A DNA stretch of 64,000 bases from positions 3,906,001 to 3,970,000 of the forward strand of contig JBANDB010000002.1 in the NCBI GenBank assembly GCA_037576215.1, given 5' to 3'. Source of the stretch: Armillaria gallica (Eukaryota; Basidiomycota; Agaricomycetes; Agaricales; Physalacriaceae). This document shows positions 13,690 through 26,847 of the stretch, in pieces. The translations under genes were made by a program, and so were the position numbers. The notes under the pieces were generated by a model, which saw only the letters and a list, made by a program, of their open reading frames with translations, made no database searches and was not told the DNA's origin. Within the stretch, counting starts at the first letter, position 1. The number at the start of each line of letters is the position of its first letter.

Positions 13690-14958
13690 TTACGGGGCGT
13701 CAACAGGATTCCAGCTGATTGCACCGTCTTTTCCGCGGTCCAGTGAATCCAGAGTCGATATTTCTTCTGCCGTTAATTCAAAGTCGTATAGATCCGCGTT
13801 GGAGCGAATACGCTCTGGAGTTGCACTCTTCGGAAGAGGAACATATCTTAGGGCATGGAAAATATGAGTGTGGTACTGGACTGGAGATGAGCACAAATGC
13901 TACCCTTTCTGTAGGGACCAGCGAAGCAGAATTTGAGCAGGGTCCCGATTATACTGAGAGGTCGGTCAATTCAGAAAACGTATGTCTCTGCGAATAAGGA
14001 GGCGACAAACTTTGGAGGCAATGTTGGTTATTACAGGGTCATCCATTTTCCCTCTAATAAGGGGACAGTAAGCTTGCACTACAATGGCATTTTCCTTGCA
14101 ATAGGCGACGATATCCTTCTGTTGACAGAACGGTTGAAGCTGTAGAGCGAACGCCAATGATCAACAACTGGCATATCGCGGAAGACAAATCAAAATATCT
14201 ACCTCGATCTGATTGACGGCGGGCATATCGAAACCCGCCGCCTTTATTTCCTCCAGGTGCTTGACACCACTGAATACAAGACACAATTAATCACAGCGAT
14301 AAGAAGTAGCAGCGCGAGACTCGCTAGTTAGAGACGCCAACGGTACGAAGCTTTCCCGCCTGTTTACATTCCTGAAGGGCCTTGTATGTAGCAAGACGAC
14401 GTTCAGTGCCAGAAAAGGGATCGTGAATTAGGAACAAGTCCAGATAGTCTATATTGTCACTTGCATTAGCCATTGATAAGAACGTTCGATATTATGCATG
14501 ACAAACCGACTCCAAAGTTTTTCAGAGATTCATCGACACCTTTCAAGGTGCTGTCATATCCATGGGTCTTTGACACACACTTTGAGGCTACGGGATATGA
14601 CGGTCGATATTAGGGTATGCGTGATTAGAGAGAAAGCATGCTTAGAAAGACGTCTTCCCGCTTCAAACCGCTTGCGCGAAAAGCAGCGCCGACATCGGCC
14701 TCATTCCTGTATACCTGGGCAGAATCCACATGCCTTGAAAGCATTAATGGGGGCGGTGCAGGATGGGTGAAGGCAGCACCTGTAGCCGGCTTTGAATGCT
14801 TCTAGAACAGAAGGGGTCGCATTGTAGTTCTGATAGACGCCGAAGCCAAGTAGGGGCATGGAGTAACCTGGATTGATATTGACGACAGTACTCCAATGCA
14901 ACACGGCAAACGCACCAGAAGATAGCTGCACATTGGAGCTGAGGGTATACTTGGTCAT
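13690..14958 (-). CDS. Aldo-keto reductase
   Basis: NAD(P)H-dependent carbonyl reductase of the AKR superfamily (TIM barrel, cytosolic); substrate unknown. In order: MTKYTLSSNVQLSSG, MPLLGFGVYQNY, HVDSAQVYRNEADVG (catalytic Asp and Tyr), SKCVSKTHGYDS (Lys), YLDLFLIHDPFSG (His), KLRTVGVSNYGVKHLEE, AVNQIELQPFCQQ, VVQAYCPL, YVPLPKSATPERI (cofactor phosphate region) and an ISTLDSLD end. Total near 290 residues, normal for the family. At least seven introns. Two have good reading-frame support only with GC donors (14588-14641 and 14270-14324, the latter GCGAGT). An upstream in-frame ATG at 15003 is possible. Divergent from the MAPKK gene starting at 15082. Confidence 0.88.
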
Positions 14959-15081
14959 GGTATCAAGCGAACGCGGTGTGATGACGTCAGGAGTGCGCCC
15001 CACTTCAAACAGAGGTCAACAAGACTGCAGCAACCGTAACGTCGGGTTTCTTACAGACCACCACAGCCTTGGTCCTTCACA

Positions 15082-16704
15082 ATGTCCTTGCTCGCCAACC
15101 CGCCCCCTACGGTACCCATCCCGCCAAGTTTGCGCGCCAAGATGGCGGCCGTCGCCAACGCCAACGCCCAGAATCGCTCAGCTGGAGCCAATCCCCGTTC
15201 CACTTCGGAATCCCAAGTTCCACGAGGCCATTCTACTGCTGGGCGGGGGCGGGCTAGACCAAAGCCAAATATGCTGCTCAGCGACTTTGATCCTATTCAC
15301 TTTGGCGGTCCTCAGGCGGCTGGTCTAAGGGCGCCCATTCCCAATGGTCCTCGACTACATGCCCCAGTTGGCACCCATTTTCTGCCTTTTCGAGGATGCT
15401 GTGAGTTCCTGTTTATTCGTCTTTGTTTTCTCTAATGCATATGTCGTTTCACAGCGATTCATCAGGTGCTTTGAACGTCGGTGGTACCCAAATACATGCT
15501 ACCGGTGTTATTTTCTCGAATGGAAGATCATATTCTATGGCTATGAAAGACCTCCAGATCGAAGAAGAACTTGGGCGAGGAAACTACGGGACTGTGCGGC
15601 GCGCCATTCACAAGCCAACCAAGTTACAGATGGCCATGAAGGTTTGTTTCCATGTATGCGCCTGAGCTCAACTCATGTACCTGTAGGAAATCCGCCTAGA
15701 ACTGGATATGAACAAGCTGGAATCTATAGTCCGAGAGCTTGAAATCCTGCAGTCCGCGATCGCACCTAATATCGTCGAATTTCATGGCGCCTTTACGGTC
15801 GAGAGCTGTGTTTCTACTATCTTATGGAGTATATGGATGCCGGGAGTCTCGATCAACTTACCGCTTTTGAAGCTGGGGAAACCTACACTGTTGGTAACGA
15901 GACCGTTGTGTGGGAACTGGTACCGGAAGATGTCTTGGCTCGTATAGCCGGGAGTATGGTCCGAGGTTTGAAGTTTTTGAAGGATGAAAGAGAGGTCATG
16001 CATCGTGGTAAGTCCTACGCCGATTTTCTGCTTGCTTGCATTCATAAGTTCCGGTAAGATGTCAAGCCGACGAATGTTTTGGTCAATCTAAAAGGACAAA
16101 TCAAACTTTGCGACTTTGGCGTTTCAAAGCAGCTGGAAAAGTCACTGGCCAAGACAAATATCGGCTGTCAGAGCTACATGGCGGTAGGCATTCACCCTAT
16201 TGTGTGTTCTATCACTTATACATCGAACGGATAGCCGGAGCGTATTCACGGTGAAACTAGGGGCAACTTGGGAGCATATACTGTGGCCGCTGACGTCTGG
16301 TCTTTGGGCCTCTCGGTCATCGAAATTGCCATGGGAAAGTACCCATATCCCCAAGAATCATATCAAAATGTCTTTGCTCAGGTATGTCATTCGGCTACCT
16401 CCAGATGACTTTCGCGTTCAATCCCTCGCCACATTAGCTACACTACATCATTAACGGCGACATACCTACTCTTCCCGATGGATACAGTGATGTTGCCTGT
16501 GACTGGGTGGCAAGATGTCTAGAACGAAGTCCAAACCGTAGAGCGGCGTACACGGAACTTCTGGAGCACAAATTTCTGAAAGATGAGGACAAGAAGGTTA
16601 CAGACGTCGCCCAGTGGGTTGCTAAGGCAATCAAATTTAGAGACACCAAGCGTGCATCGAGGCGATCCGCACCAGGGCAGGCTGATGCACACCCGAGAGG
16701 TTAG
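15082..16704 (+). CDS. Pbs2-like MAP kinase kinase, with apparent frame breaks
   Basis: Dual-specificity MAPKK of the HOG/stress type. The tail (residues about 1-105) reads [14 protein letters not shown] then a Pro/Gly-rich stretch. Kinase: [12 protein letters not shown] (glycine loop), QMAMK (VAIK-type Lys), [20 protein letters not shown] (helix C), [28 protein letters not shown], activation segment [37 protein letters not shown], ending KRASRRSAP. All catalytic residues are present. Two breaks are visible. Near 15390-15465 the exon 1 frame (FLPFRG) and the next exon (DSSGALN) do not agree unless a later acceptor at 15465 is used. Near 15811 the frame changes between VESCV and YYLMEYMD with no room for an intron. 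Either this copy is decaying or the sequence has small indels. An intact paralogue lies at 45.7-47.1 kb. Confidence 0.8.
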
Positions 16705-17626
16705 GAGAAATAGGGGAAACAAAGAATAGTCGAGGAAGTTCACGCTGCATATCTCTCCATGGTCTGAGGCATCGCGTCAGGGCGGGTGACGCATCATCGC
16801 GAGAATCCTACCGTCGCGGACGAGGAACCTTATTGATCGATGGTGTTGTGTCGGCTGTTTGCAAGACAGGAACCGCGTCCGCTGCTTAATTTCTGTATAC
16901 CTATATTCATCTATCTTTCCTGGGTATTTGTCGTCCTATACGTGGTGTCCTCCGTTTGAGGTCGTCACACCTTCTCTGGATCTCGCTTATAGCTTTTTTC
17001 TTGCAGGAAGGAGACATTAGAAGTGAGCTGGATATCTCACCGTCTTTACGACCTCGTGTTATCGCGGTCTTACCATTTCGTGGGACATTGTACATTATCG
17101 ACTGGCGCTTAATCTAGCATATGCATCATTTTAAAATTTCCTCTCATCCCACCGTACCCAATACGACGTAGTACCTAGGACTATCCATTCTTCCTGTCAG
17201 ACGCGGACGATGAATGAAGATCAACAACACTGCAATGAAGGGTCACCGGTCACCGGTCACTCGGATGTTAACGATCATTGCCACATCTTCAAATCAGCGA
17301 GCATTATCATTCCTCAAAGGAAAAATCGATGCTGTGCTATGGTGTTATTCAAGGAGTTGATACTTTCCGAACCGGTACCATGTATCCCCGCTCAGTGATT
17401 CTTTCCATTCTTTCGTACCTTCTGGCCTGCCGAACCACCCTTCTTGACTATCAATATCCCGAAATGAACTGTCAACGAAATCTGATAGTCCAGAATCACA
17501 TCTTTGAGGGACGAGACTCGGAATGGATGTGATAATGTCGAGGGTGTTATGGTGGCCAGTTTGCACTTCTACAATACATAGACAAAAAAGAAGCAAAATA
17601 GTTGTAAATAATTGTGTGCGTATGTA
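16705..17626. other. Convergent intergenic region
   Basis: 0.9 kb between the 3' ends of the MAPKK and BRCT genes. No motif-bearing frame seen; a short direct repeat of caccggt occurs at about 17243-17258. Confidence 0.5.
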
Positions 17627-20600
17627 TTATGGTTCTGAAAGCTGGAAATCTTTGTTATCCCATTCAACTTCTTGCTTCAGCGCGCCGGTGAGTACAAGCT
17701 CTTGGGTGTAGACAGGGAATTGCTGAGCGATGGGTCTCCAGATAGATATGTCTTCAGCGCAGGAGATTACATGACGATTCGAGCTGCTTTTTAGTACCCT
17801 GATCGTCGGCGTTTGGGTCGAAATCTGCAAACAAATGTCAAAGACTACCCATTGGAGGAAGACTAGTCGAACCTGGCCGCCAAAAGCTGTAATAACGTTC
17901 TTCAAAAGTTTGTGATCCACGGATACCTTTGCGGTTACATAGAAGGTCCTTTTTGCGAATAACTGGCCCTTCAATGTTTTCGCTTTGGCTACGGTATCCG
18001 AAAGCTGGAAATTATATTTGCGCTCGTTGGTTTGATCTTCTAGCAGATAATCTTCCTCGGCTAGGTTAAACAAGACAAGAAGATCCATTAACAGCAGCGA
18101 ATGACGAAGCATCACGGGCGACTCACGAAGCAATTTGTTGGAAGCTGTAGAATCTGTTGCCCATTCAGGAGAGAGAATCCAAGGTGAAACTGCCAGAGCG
18201 CAAAGAAACTTTTCCGTCCGCACGATGTGTGGTGCAAGGAGATGAGTGCATTCAGACGCTCGAGTCGTTAGTTTGACTCCAAGTTTTAATAGATGCTATG
18301 GACCTTCATCAGACACTGGTCATAGAATGACTTGGAAAGCACCAACCTTGAGAACGTCGTCAGACAGAGGCACCTGTGTCGTCATGAGCTTCACAACTTT
18401 GGATGATTTTTGCGAGGAAGTTGCACTGAAAGGGCAGTTTAGTCCACCACATTTGCCAAAAGAAGTCGGCTCACTTATGTGTACTCTGAGATGCCTTTTT
18501 CTTTCCTTTCGTATGTGCAACCGGCTTCTGATCTTGCTCCTCAACCGGCTTGCCAGTACCTCTGGAAGCCTCGTCTTTATCGTCGCTATTGTTGTTATTG
18601 AGAACGTTTCGTTTGGACTTTTGTGGTTTGTTGCGTAGTGTAGGGCGCGCGGCGTCATCTTCCTCATCTCCTGATCCATCTGACCCGTCCTTGCCCTTTC
18701 CTGAACCAATCGATAATCTTCCTTTCTTCTTGGGTCTGGAATCATTCTCGTGGTCAGTGTCGCTGAGAGTGCCAGATGTTCGTTTCCGTCTGCTTGACAT
18801 GTCACTGACGATGCTTTTCCTTGGCCTGCGTTGCATCTCCTGCTGGAAATTAACAACGTCTGGCATGACTGTATCCTTCAAACGCTGGGACGCTTTCGCA
18901 GCAGCACTTCTTTTCATTGCAGGCGACGTCTCCGGTAATGCGGAGAGGGGTGAACTGTTCTTCGGAGATGAGAGGCTGGTTTCGGCCTTGAACCCGAAGC
19001 TAGAGTGCTTCTTCGCACCTCTGCAGTGATGTGAAGACTGCGTATGGCCCAAAGGTGTGCGTACATTCTGGCTGGCCGCAGTATTGATGGCAGCAGACCT
19101 GGGAGTGATGGTCATCGGGGGCATCAAGACAGACACCACTCTTTGGAGAGGGGTGGAGTGGTAGCTGTTTTAGTTCGTGGTCTTCCGGTGTCAGCCTCGA
19201 CCGTTGGCGCATTGAGTCCTGACCGAGTGGATCTACGACGACCGCCATGGGCAGAAGCAGTTTGCATGGAGACTTCTGGTTCATCACCGGTTTCGACGGT
19301 TGTACGATTCAAGACGCCCATTGAATTGGTTTTTCTGCGTGTCCGAGTAGCCTTCTGTGGGGTCGATTTAGAGGGACCACTCTTCTGTCCTTCGGCGCTG
19401 TCAGTGTTTATTTCCAGAGACGATTGTTTCCGTTTCTTGTTCCTCTTCGTCTGTGGTTCAGGACTATCGCTGATGTCAGAACTTCATCAGCAATATCGAC
19501 GTTTATGCGACTGGAGATGAGTGCTGCATTGTTTTCGACTGCTCGGCGATCAGCAATGGGCTTATTGTTCATATCCAGCCTTGCCAACGGCGGGTTGTCC
19601 GCTTTACGTGGGGACGGGTGTGCCTTTGACGCGGACTCTGATCTGGCCTCTCGATCCGGTTTCGAGAGTATTGCAGGGCGTCGTTCATTGAGACGTCTCC
19701 ATCCGCATCGGGTACAGGCAGGGTAACATATTCGGCAACTTCGGTTGCATCCCGGGCACTGTTTTCCGTTCGGATGGGTGCCTTCTGCAACGCTTGGAGA
19801 TATTCTCGATCTTCCATCTCCTCGCGTTCCAATTCGCCTAAATCTTCGACGCCCCTTCCGACACCTCTTCGACCTAAGAGCTGGGAAAAATCCATGTTGG
19901 GTGCAAACCCAATGTACTTCTCCAATCCTACAGTTAAATTTCGCCACTTGATGAAACAATCTTCCAACCAGGTGTGATTCACCACCGGTATAGACCAGGC
20001 TTGAGCTTTTGTGACCTTGACCCCCGTTTGGCTATTTGTGTAGAATCGTTATGAGCGGTGAATGATGTATGGTAATATCAACCTACTACGCTGCAATAAC
20101 CACAGTGTTAGCACCCGACATATTGGCTGTGAAGGATGCCCCCATGGCATCTATTAACTTCTTGAGGTAATCTCGCGTTTCGCCAGTATAGTTGGTGATA
20201 GTGATAATCTAATGAGATTAGAATATGTACCAGCCTCACCATAGTAAATGCTTACATGAGAGGAAAAGCCTTCAACAGGCTTCCTGGGAATGGGGTAATG
20301 TAGTAGTTGATCCACCGGTCTAGAAAGAGTACCGGTCGCTTGGACATTAAAAAGCCAAGCAAGAGTGCCAATCGTCTTGCCAGCTCGCACAGCCTAGAAG
20401 CATCTTTAGGACGAAAGTGTATATTATAATCAAAACCCACTGGCCTTGAAATATGCTTTCCCGCTTCGAAACCTGGTGACATATACGTCGCAAAGTTCCA
20501 CGTTTGTTGACTCTTCCTCTTCATCGCCGTCGCCGTTATTGGAACGGTAATCCATGACAGTCCCTTGAGCCATATGGATACTTTGTTCGACAGCCTCGCG

Positions 20601-21504
20601 CCTGCCCTCGCTCAATTCTAGATTCGTACTTAACAAAACGCGTCGTCCTTCCCATACGTTTTTGACAGGAATACCAGAGATATCGGAGTCTGGTCTCAAA
20701 AGAGCTGTCTTGTACAGGACCTTCTTATCTGGATCTAATTTACGTATCTTCTTCGCATCGTCCAAAGTGCTCTGTTGTGTGTCCTTGAGATATGCCGGAT
20801 CTGGCCATTGATAAATCGCGGTATCAAGACTTCCCATTCCAAGACGAACGACATCGTCGAACCAATGAGGCAGAATAATGTTGATACGAGTGACTTCTTG
20901 ATACTCCATCGCAGTTTTGTACTTGTCGGACGAACACGAGACAGCAAACAAATGAGTAACGTCCCGTGTCATGCCCAATCGCCATTGGCCACCCAGCGCT
21001 GTGATACCAGCGGACAGCGTTTCTGCATCTGCCGGTGACAACTGAAAAGGTTTGGAGGTAAAACAGGAGAGGGTAGGTAAATATACATGCACGCACATCA
21101 GCAGAACATGCGACAACGCCGGAGAATAGGAAGGTGGGATCCGGTGAGTAATTGGCCGTTCTAGAGCCACTATTAGACGATTCGTGAAGAAGAGGAGTCG
21201 GTACCCACCGTTGAAGTTTTCCCATCGTCAATGAGCGGTCGACCCATAGATCCTACGCGACAAAGGTAAGATTTAAAATGAAATCGTGTTATGTATGAGA
21301 CACACGCACCGTTACAACGGCTACAGCGTCGCCAACCTCCTGCCAGCTTTCGAAGCGGTTGGTGTTGGTAATGATGTGGGTGGCTCCATTCATGGAATCG
21401 ACAGCGACCGCACCATTTTTATCAAGCCCCAGTCGAAGTTCTGCTGCACGATCCTCCGGAAACGATGATGGCAGGAAATACCTGACGTCTTGGAATAGCG
21501 ACAT
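17627..21504 (-). CDS. RTT107: Multi-BRCT DNA-damage scaffold (Rtt107/Brc1-like)
   Basis: Large nuclear protein with several BRCT domains, predicted to act as a scaffold at damaged replication forks. It starts MSLFQDVRYFLPSSFPED (ATG 21504). Visible BRCT pieces: GATHIITNTNRFESW (BRCT1); LFSGVVACSADV with ALGGQWRLGMTRDVTHLFAV and IILPHWFDDVVRLG (BRCT2); IPVKNVWEGRRVLLS (BRCT3); VNHTWLEDCFIKWRNLTVG (end of BRCT4). A long Ser/Lys-rich linker follows (18.5-19.9 kb on this strand) with a SQ/TP-type phosphosite landscape. The C-terminal BRCT pair has AVSPWILSPEW, TLKGQLFAKRTFYVT and ENVITAFGGQ-like NVITAFGGQ, ending FQLSEP. Order (N-terminal array, linker, C-terminal pair) matches Rtt107/Brc1, whose last pair binds phosphorylated H2A. 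Several introns; middle exon joins were not all resolved. Divergent from ILS1 by about 220 bp. Confidence 0.75.
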
Positions 21505-21722
21505 GAGAGTTGTGGCCAAGGCGCGCCGGATCCTCAATGTCGCGATTGTCACAAGTCTCGTGACTCCCACAATTACTGAAACAATTATTTTGTTAAACTC
21601 GGCATTCGCCGGCTGCACGCACTTAACTGATTGATTGGAATTTTCTGCGCAGTCATCTTGATTCTATCCGATATTGTGACGATCCTCTCGAGCGGCAAGA
21701 ATACCGCTCTTCGATATTAAGG

Positions 21723-24700
21723 ATGGCGTTTCCACCTCATGACAGTCAGTTTATTTCTTTTCACATATAACAGGAAACTGGGCCAACAAGATTCTCTAGT
21801 CTCAGCACAATTTGATTTTCCAAAGGAGGAGGAGAAGGTTTTGGCCTTTTGGAGAGAGATAGACGCGTTTCGTACCAGCATGAAACTGTCGGAAGGCAAA
21901 CCAGTATTTTCATTCTATGATGGCCCACCCTTCGCAACTGGTCTACCTCACTACGGCCATCTCCTCGCTGGCACCATCAAAGTGAGCTCTCCGTTGAATC
22001 TGTGCTTGCATTTTTACGCTTATAATTGAAGGATATCGTCACACGGCATGCTTATGTTAGTGGCTATCATGTTCCTCGTCGGTTTGGATGGGATACGCAT
22101 GGTCTTCCTGTCGAGCACGAGATCGATAAACGCCTCAATATTACTGGAAAGGCCGATGTCCTGGAACTTGGAATTGCCAAATACAATGCTGAATGTCGAA
22201 GCATCGTCATGCGCTATTCCTCAGAGTGGAGAAATACGGTGGAACGAATGGGGCGATGGATCGATTTTGATAATGACTACAAGACACTGAATATCTCCTT
22301 CATGGAGTCGGTTTGGTGGGCCTTTAATGAACTTTTCAAGAAAGGGATGGTCTATCGTGGTCTAAAAGTCATGCCTTACTCGACCGGTCTCACAACACCT
22401 CTGTCCAACTTTGAGGCAGGCTTAGATTATAGAGATGTAAACGATCCTGCAGGTGAGTCATTTCCCTTTCCATGTGAAAATGCTCTCTAAGATAGCAAGG
22501 ATAGTCACTGTTGCATTTCCCCTTGTGGATGATCCTAGCACATCGCTTTTAGCATGGACCACCACTCCTTGGACATTGCCATCCAATCTCGCGCTATGCG
22601 TCCACCCCGACTTCACATATGTCAAAATTCATGATCAGGACAGAGATCAGAATTTCATACTTTTTGAAGGCCTCCTGACGACACTTTATAAAGATCCTAA
22701 GAAGGCCAAATTCAAGAAGGTTGGACAGTTCGTGGGAGCAGATATGAAAGGATGGAGATATGTACCGTTGTTTGAGTATTTCACTGAGAAGGTAACATAT
22801 TTACCCGACACTAGTCCACGAATGCGTACTCAACCCCTCCAGTTTGAAGATAAAGCTTTCAGGGTGGTTGTAGACACCTATGTTACCTCAGCGGATGGCA
22901 CTGGCATCGTTCACCAGGCCCCCGCTTTTGGTGAAGATGATCACCGTATTGCTGTAGCTCATGACGTTCTTCGTCCTGATGAAATGCCACCTTGCCCGAT
23001 TGACGACGCCGGAAGGTTCACAAAAGAGGTCCCTGACTTCGCCGGTGATCACGTTAAGGTGGGGTCAATATCTTCGTTTGTGGAAGGAATCTCACGAAAT
23101 ACGCAGGCTGCAGATAGCAAAATCCAAAAGATCCTCAAGGCCAAAGGTCGGCTTATAGTGCAGTCAACAGTCAAACACTCTTATCCCTTCTGCTGGCGGT
23201 GCGTATTCTCTTTTCTAAACCAACTCCTCTAAAATGACTTATAGGTCGGGAACCCCCTTGATTTATCGTGCAGTGCCTGCGTGGTTCGTTCGTGTAACAC
23301 CCATTGTCGATGACCTCGTGAAGAACAACCAAGAAACTCTATGGTCTGCCCTGTGTCTCTGCGTCATTTTTGTTTGTTCAACTTCGTTGCAGGGTTCCAC
23401 AAAGTGTTGGGGACGGCAGGTTTGGAAACTGGATAGCCAATGCTCGCGACTGGAATGTATCCCGAAATCGTTACTGGGGAACACCCATTCCACTGTGGGC
23501 GAGTGAGGATCTGGAAGAGGTTTGTGCATCTCTGCATTATAACACTACGCTGAACGTTGTTCCAGATTGTGTGTGTAGGATCTATCGAGGAGCTCGAAAG
23601 GCTATCAGGCAGGACGGAGATCAAAGATCTGCATAGAGAGAGCATTGACGACATCATCATTCCGTCATCTAAAGGAAAAGGTGTACTGAAACGTATTGAA
23701 GAAGTATTTGACTGCTGGTTCGAGTCTGGCAGGTACGTTTTATCTTCTACTTGATCAGATGCGTATTTGAACTTGAAAAAATTGCGCAGTATGCCCTACG
23801 CCCAACTCCATTACCCCTTTGAAAATCAGGATCTTTTCGAGAAAACCTTTCCCGCCCATTTTGTTTCCGAGGGCATTGATCAGACACGGGGCTGGTTCTA
23901 TACTCTTCTCGTACTCTCAACACATCTCTTTGGGCGAGCGCCGTGGAAGAATCTGATTGTAACTGGCCTTGTACTCGCAGCGTAAGTCGACACAGTTTTT
24001 TCCCCGTCAACGATCACTTTAACAGCCACTGCATAGTGATGGAAAGAAAATGAGCAAGAGTTTAAGAAATTATCCTGACCCCAACATCATCATCGACAAA
24101 TACGGAGCGGATGCTACACGGTACGTGGGATACATGAAGTATTACGTGCGACTTATAGCGTAATATTGTATAGAATGTTCTTGGTCAACTCGCCTATTGT
24201 GAGAGGCGACAACCTCCGATTCCGTGAAGAGGGAGTCCGCGAAGTCATTTCCCGAGTCCTACTCCCGTGGCTCAATTCCTTCCGATTCTTCCTCGGTCAA
24301 GTTGCATTGCTCAAGAAGGCCAGCGGTGTCGACTTCATGTACAACGCCCAGGCACCATTGCCGAATAATGTCATGGATCGCTGGATCCTTGCACGTTGTC
24401 AGTCTTTGATCAAACTGGTGACTGAAGAGATGGCTGCCTATCGTTTATACACCATCATCCCTCGCCTGCTTGATCTAGTCGATGAGCTAACAAACTGGTA
24501 TATTCGTTTCAATCGGAAACGCCTGAAGGGCGAAAATGGGATTGAAGACACTTTAGCTGCCCTCAACACATTGTTTGAAACTCTTTTCACTCTCTGTCGA
24601 ACCATGGTAAGTGAGGATCGCATTTTCTCGATCTTTGCTTATACGTGGCATACCTAGTCATCGTATACGCCATTTTTGACGGAGAACATCTATCAATCTC

Positions 24701-25622
24701 TACGCACCTTCATTCCAGAGGACCCAACTGCGGGAGATACTCGCTCCATCCATTTCATCGGCTTCCCTAAAATCAAAGAGGAATACTTTGATGCCGAGAT
24801 TGAACGACAGGTCAGACGCATGCAATCGGTCATCGAGTTGACTCGAAACATTCGAGAGAAGAACAATCTCTCGCTAAAGGTACGCTTTCTGTTGAACGTT
24901 GCCACGAAGTCTATCTTACGCCCTTCTAGACACCGTTGAGGGAACTGCTTGTGTTCCATCCCGAAGCGCAATATCACGCTGACGTGAAACCGCTGCAGGA
25001 TTATATCCAATCTGAGCTCAATGTGCGCGACGTTGTCTTCAGTTCTGACGAGACGTTGTCAGGTGTGCGATACCGCGCAGTTGCTGATTGGCCTGTTTTG
25101 GGACGCAAACTCCGAAAGGATCTTGGTAGAGTGAAGAAAGCGTTACCGGATGTATCGAGTGAAGCTGTCAAGGAGTACCTCACTACTGGTACCCTCTTGG
25201 TTGACGGTATTGAGCTGGTGACTGGTGACCTGACCGTGCAACGATATCTGGAGCTTCCATCCAGCGCTCAGGGCCAATACGGAACACACACAGATAATGA
25301 TGTCGTTGTGAGACTTGATATACAGGTACATGCCGATCTCCAGGGCGAGTGGTTGGCGCGAGAGTTCACCAACCGGGTTCAGAAGCTGCGAAAAAAGGCA
25401 GGTCTACAAGCGACGGATGATGTGGACATCTTCTATCTCTTCTCTGAGGGCTCTGGATCGGAGATCACAGCTGCCTTGCATGAGCACACAGACTTGATCA
25501 AGCGGACCATAGGCAGCTCACCGGTAGAGAGCAAGGGAGAAGGCAAGAATGGTGAAGTGCTCATCAAGGAGGAGCAAGAAGTGGCAGACGTGAAGTTTGT
25601 GTTGTACTTGGTTAGAGCATAG
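21723..25622 (+). CDS. ILS1: Isoleucyl-tRNA synthetase, cytosolic
   Basis: Charges tRNA-Ile in the cytosol. Exon 1 (ATG 21723) gives MAFPPHD, then an intron GTCAGT...CTCAG into [16 protein letters not shown]. Class I signatures: [17 protein letters not shown] (HIGH motif as HYGH), [14 protein letters not shown], and [15 protein letters not shown] (KMSKS, about 24033-24080). The CP1 editing domain includes [17 protein letters not shown] and [27 protein letters not shown] and [17 protein letters not shown] are typical. The anticodon-binding domain contains [20 protein letters not shown]. About nine introns; length about 1,080 residues, like the fungal cytosolic enzyme. No mitochondrial targeting peptide is seen. 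The stop at 25620 is only about 100 bp from the end of convergent SNU23. Confidence 0.96.
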
Positions 25623-25720
25623 ATGTGCCTAACTTCGGAAGCGGCGAAAGAAAACTTGTATTACAATATAATTAAGTGAGGATATATAGTAGTGTCATGG
25701 GGTAACATCGACTTGAGATA

Positions 25721-26491
25721 CTATTTCTTAGTCGTACCGAAACCTCCAAAACCCATCATCTCCATCAAGTCGTTGTCTTGACCTCCTGATACCTCTTTGG
25801 CGAGTTCCAGACGTGCCTTCTCTTTCTCTGCTTTCTTCTGGACTTTCTTTTCTTCCCGTAGAGCTAACTCCTTCGCCTTAACTTCAGCCAGCCGCTGATC
25901 AAAGTCAAATGCCTTTGCTGACACAGAATCCTTCGTTCTTTCTCGCAAAAGGGCTATACGGGCTCGAACTTGTTCCAGCGTAGAACGTTCAAGTTTTGTA
26001 GTTTGTCCGATTGCCCGCAAGTCTGGAATAGAATCTTAGTGGTGCTACGGGTCGTTGGAGGTATGTTTCACTAACGAGCTCGGCTGTTGACATGGTCGAG
26101 GTAACTCGTGGTATCTTTGTATGTCCGATTACAAGTCTCACAAAAGAATCCAGGCTGCCCAGGTCCTCGTCCTCCTGGATTCTGTACAACCATCGTTTTA
26201 TTGAGATTTTTGTCGAGTTCCAAGGACCCTTCTCGTTGCTTCATCAGCTCGGTTGGCTTCGGGAGATCATCGTGACGAGCCGTTTTCCGTGGTCTCTTGC
26301 CTGCGACTGTATTAGAATAATGTCACTTTGTACTCAAAAGTCGCACCTTTCTTCATCCGTTCTTCATTATCCTGCATGCGCTCTTTCTCATCTAGATCGC
26401 GTTTCCGAGCCTTTTCCGCGTATTCCTCCTTGTCCCATTTCTTCCTGAAGTCGGTATCTGACGCTTTGGATGTGCCGCCTTTGTCTGCCAT
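25721..26491 (-). CDS. SNU23: U4/U6.U5 tri-snRNP zinc-finger protein Snu23 (ZMAT2 family)
   Basis: Spliceosomal protein of the tri-snRNP/B complex. Starts MADKGGTSKASDTDFRKKWD (ATG 26491), followed by a charged helix EEYAEKARKRD, a basic KRPRKTARHDD segment, and the single U1-type C2H2 finger FFCETCNRTYKDTTSYLDHV...SRAH. The last zinc His is restored by splicing over an intron at about 26017-26074 (GCTC / ACTTGCGG). Next come LRAIGQTTKLERSTLEQVRA, the signature helix of the family, and a Lys/Glu coiled coil ending DLMEMMGFGGFGTTKK. About 200 residues, normal length. Divergent from the ankyrin/AAA+ gene, which starts about 360 bp away. Confidence 0.93.
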
Positions 26492-26847
26492 TGTCCGCGA
26501 GTGAGAAATGAATTGATGTTGCTGACGCTGTCCTGATTACGAGGCGACATAACGCGTGACACTTGCCAAAACGGTCGTTTATGTTGAAGCTCAACACGGT
26601 TCTACATACTATTCTACAACATTCCAAGGCCTTCGTGTTTTCTCTTTATACACGTAGGAGTGCATTTCGAGCCGATGTCTGGTCATGTCTTTGCAGGAAC
26701 CCCTATGGCGAGTAAAGAGTAGGGGGAATTTATCTTTTCTCTTGATGTCGACCTAATTCAATTGCTCCCTTTCAGCACGCCCGTGCCCTTTTTACCGGCA
26801 AGGAAACTGTATCTTCTCAGCCAATTGTAACTTTCTCCATACCGAAA

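Noticed and set aside
17240..17260. Short tandem repeat ggtcaccggtcaccggtcac
   Set aside because: Only about three units of 7 bp, in a 3' intergenic region; not evidence of a CRISPR-like or mobile structure.
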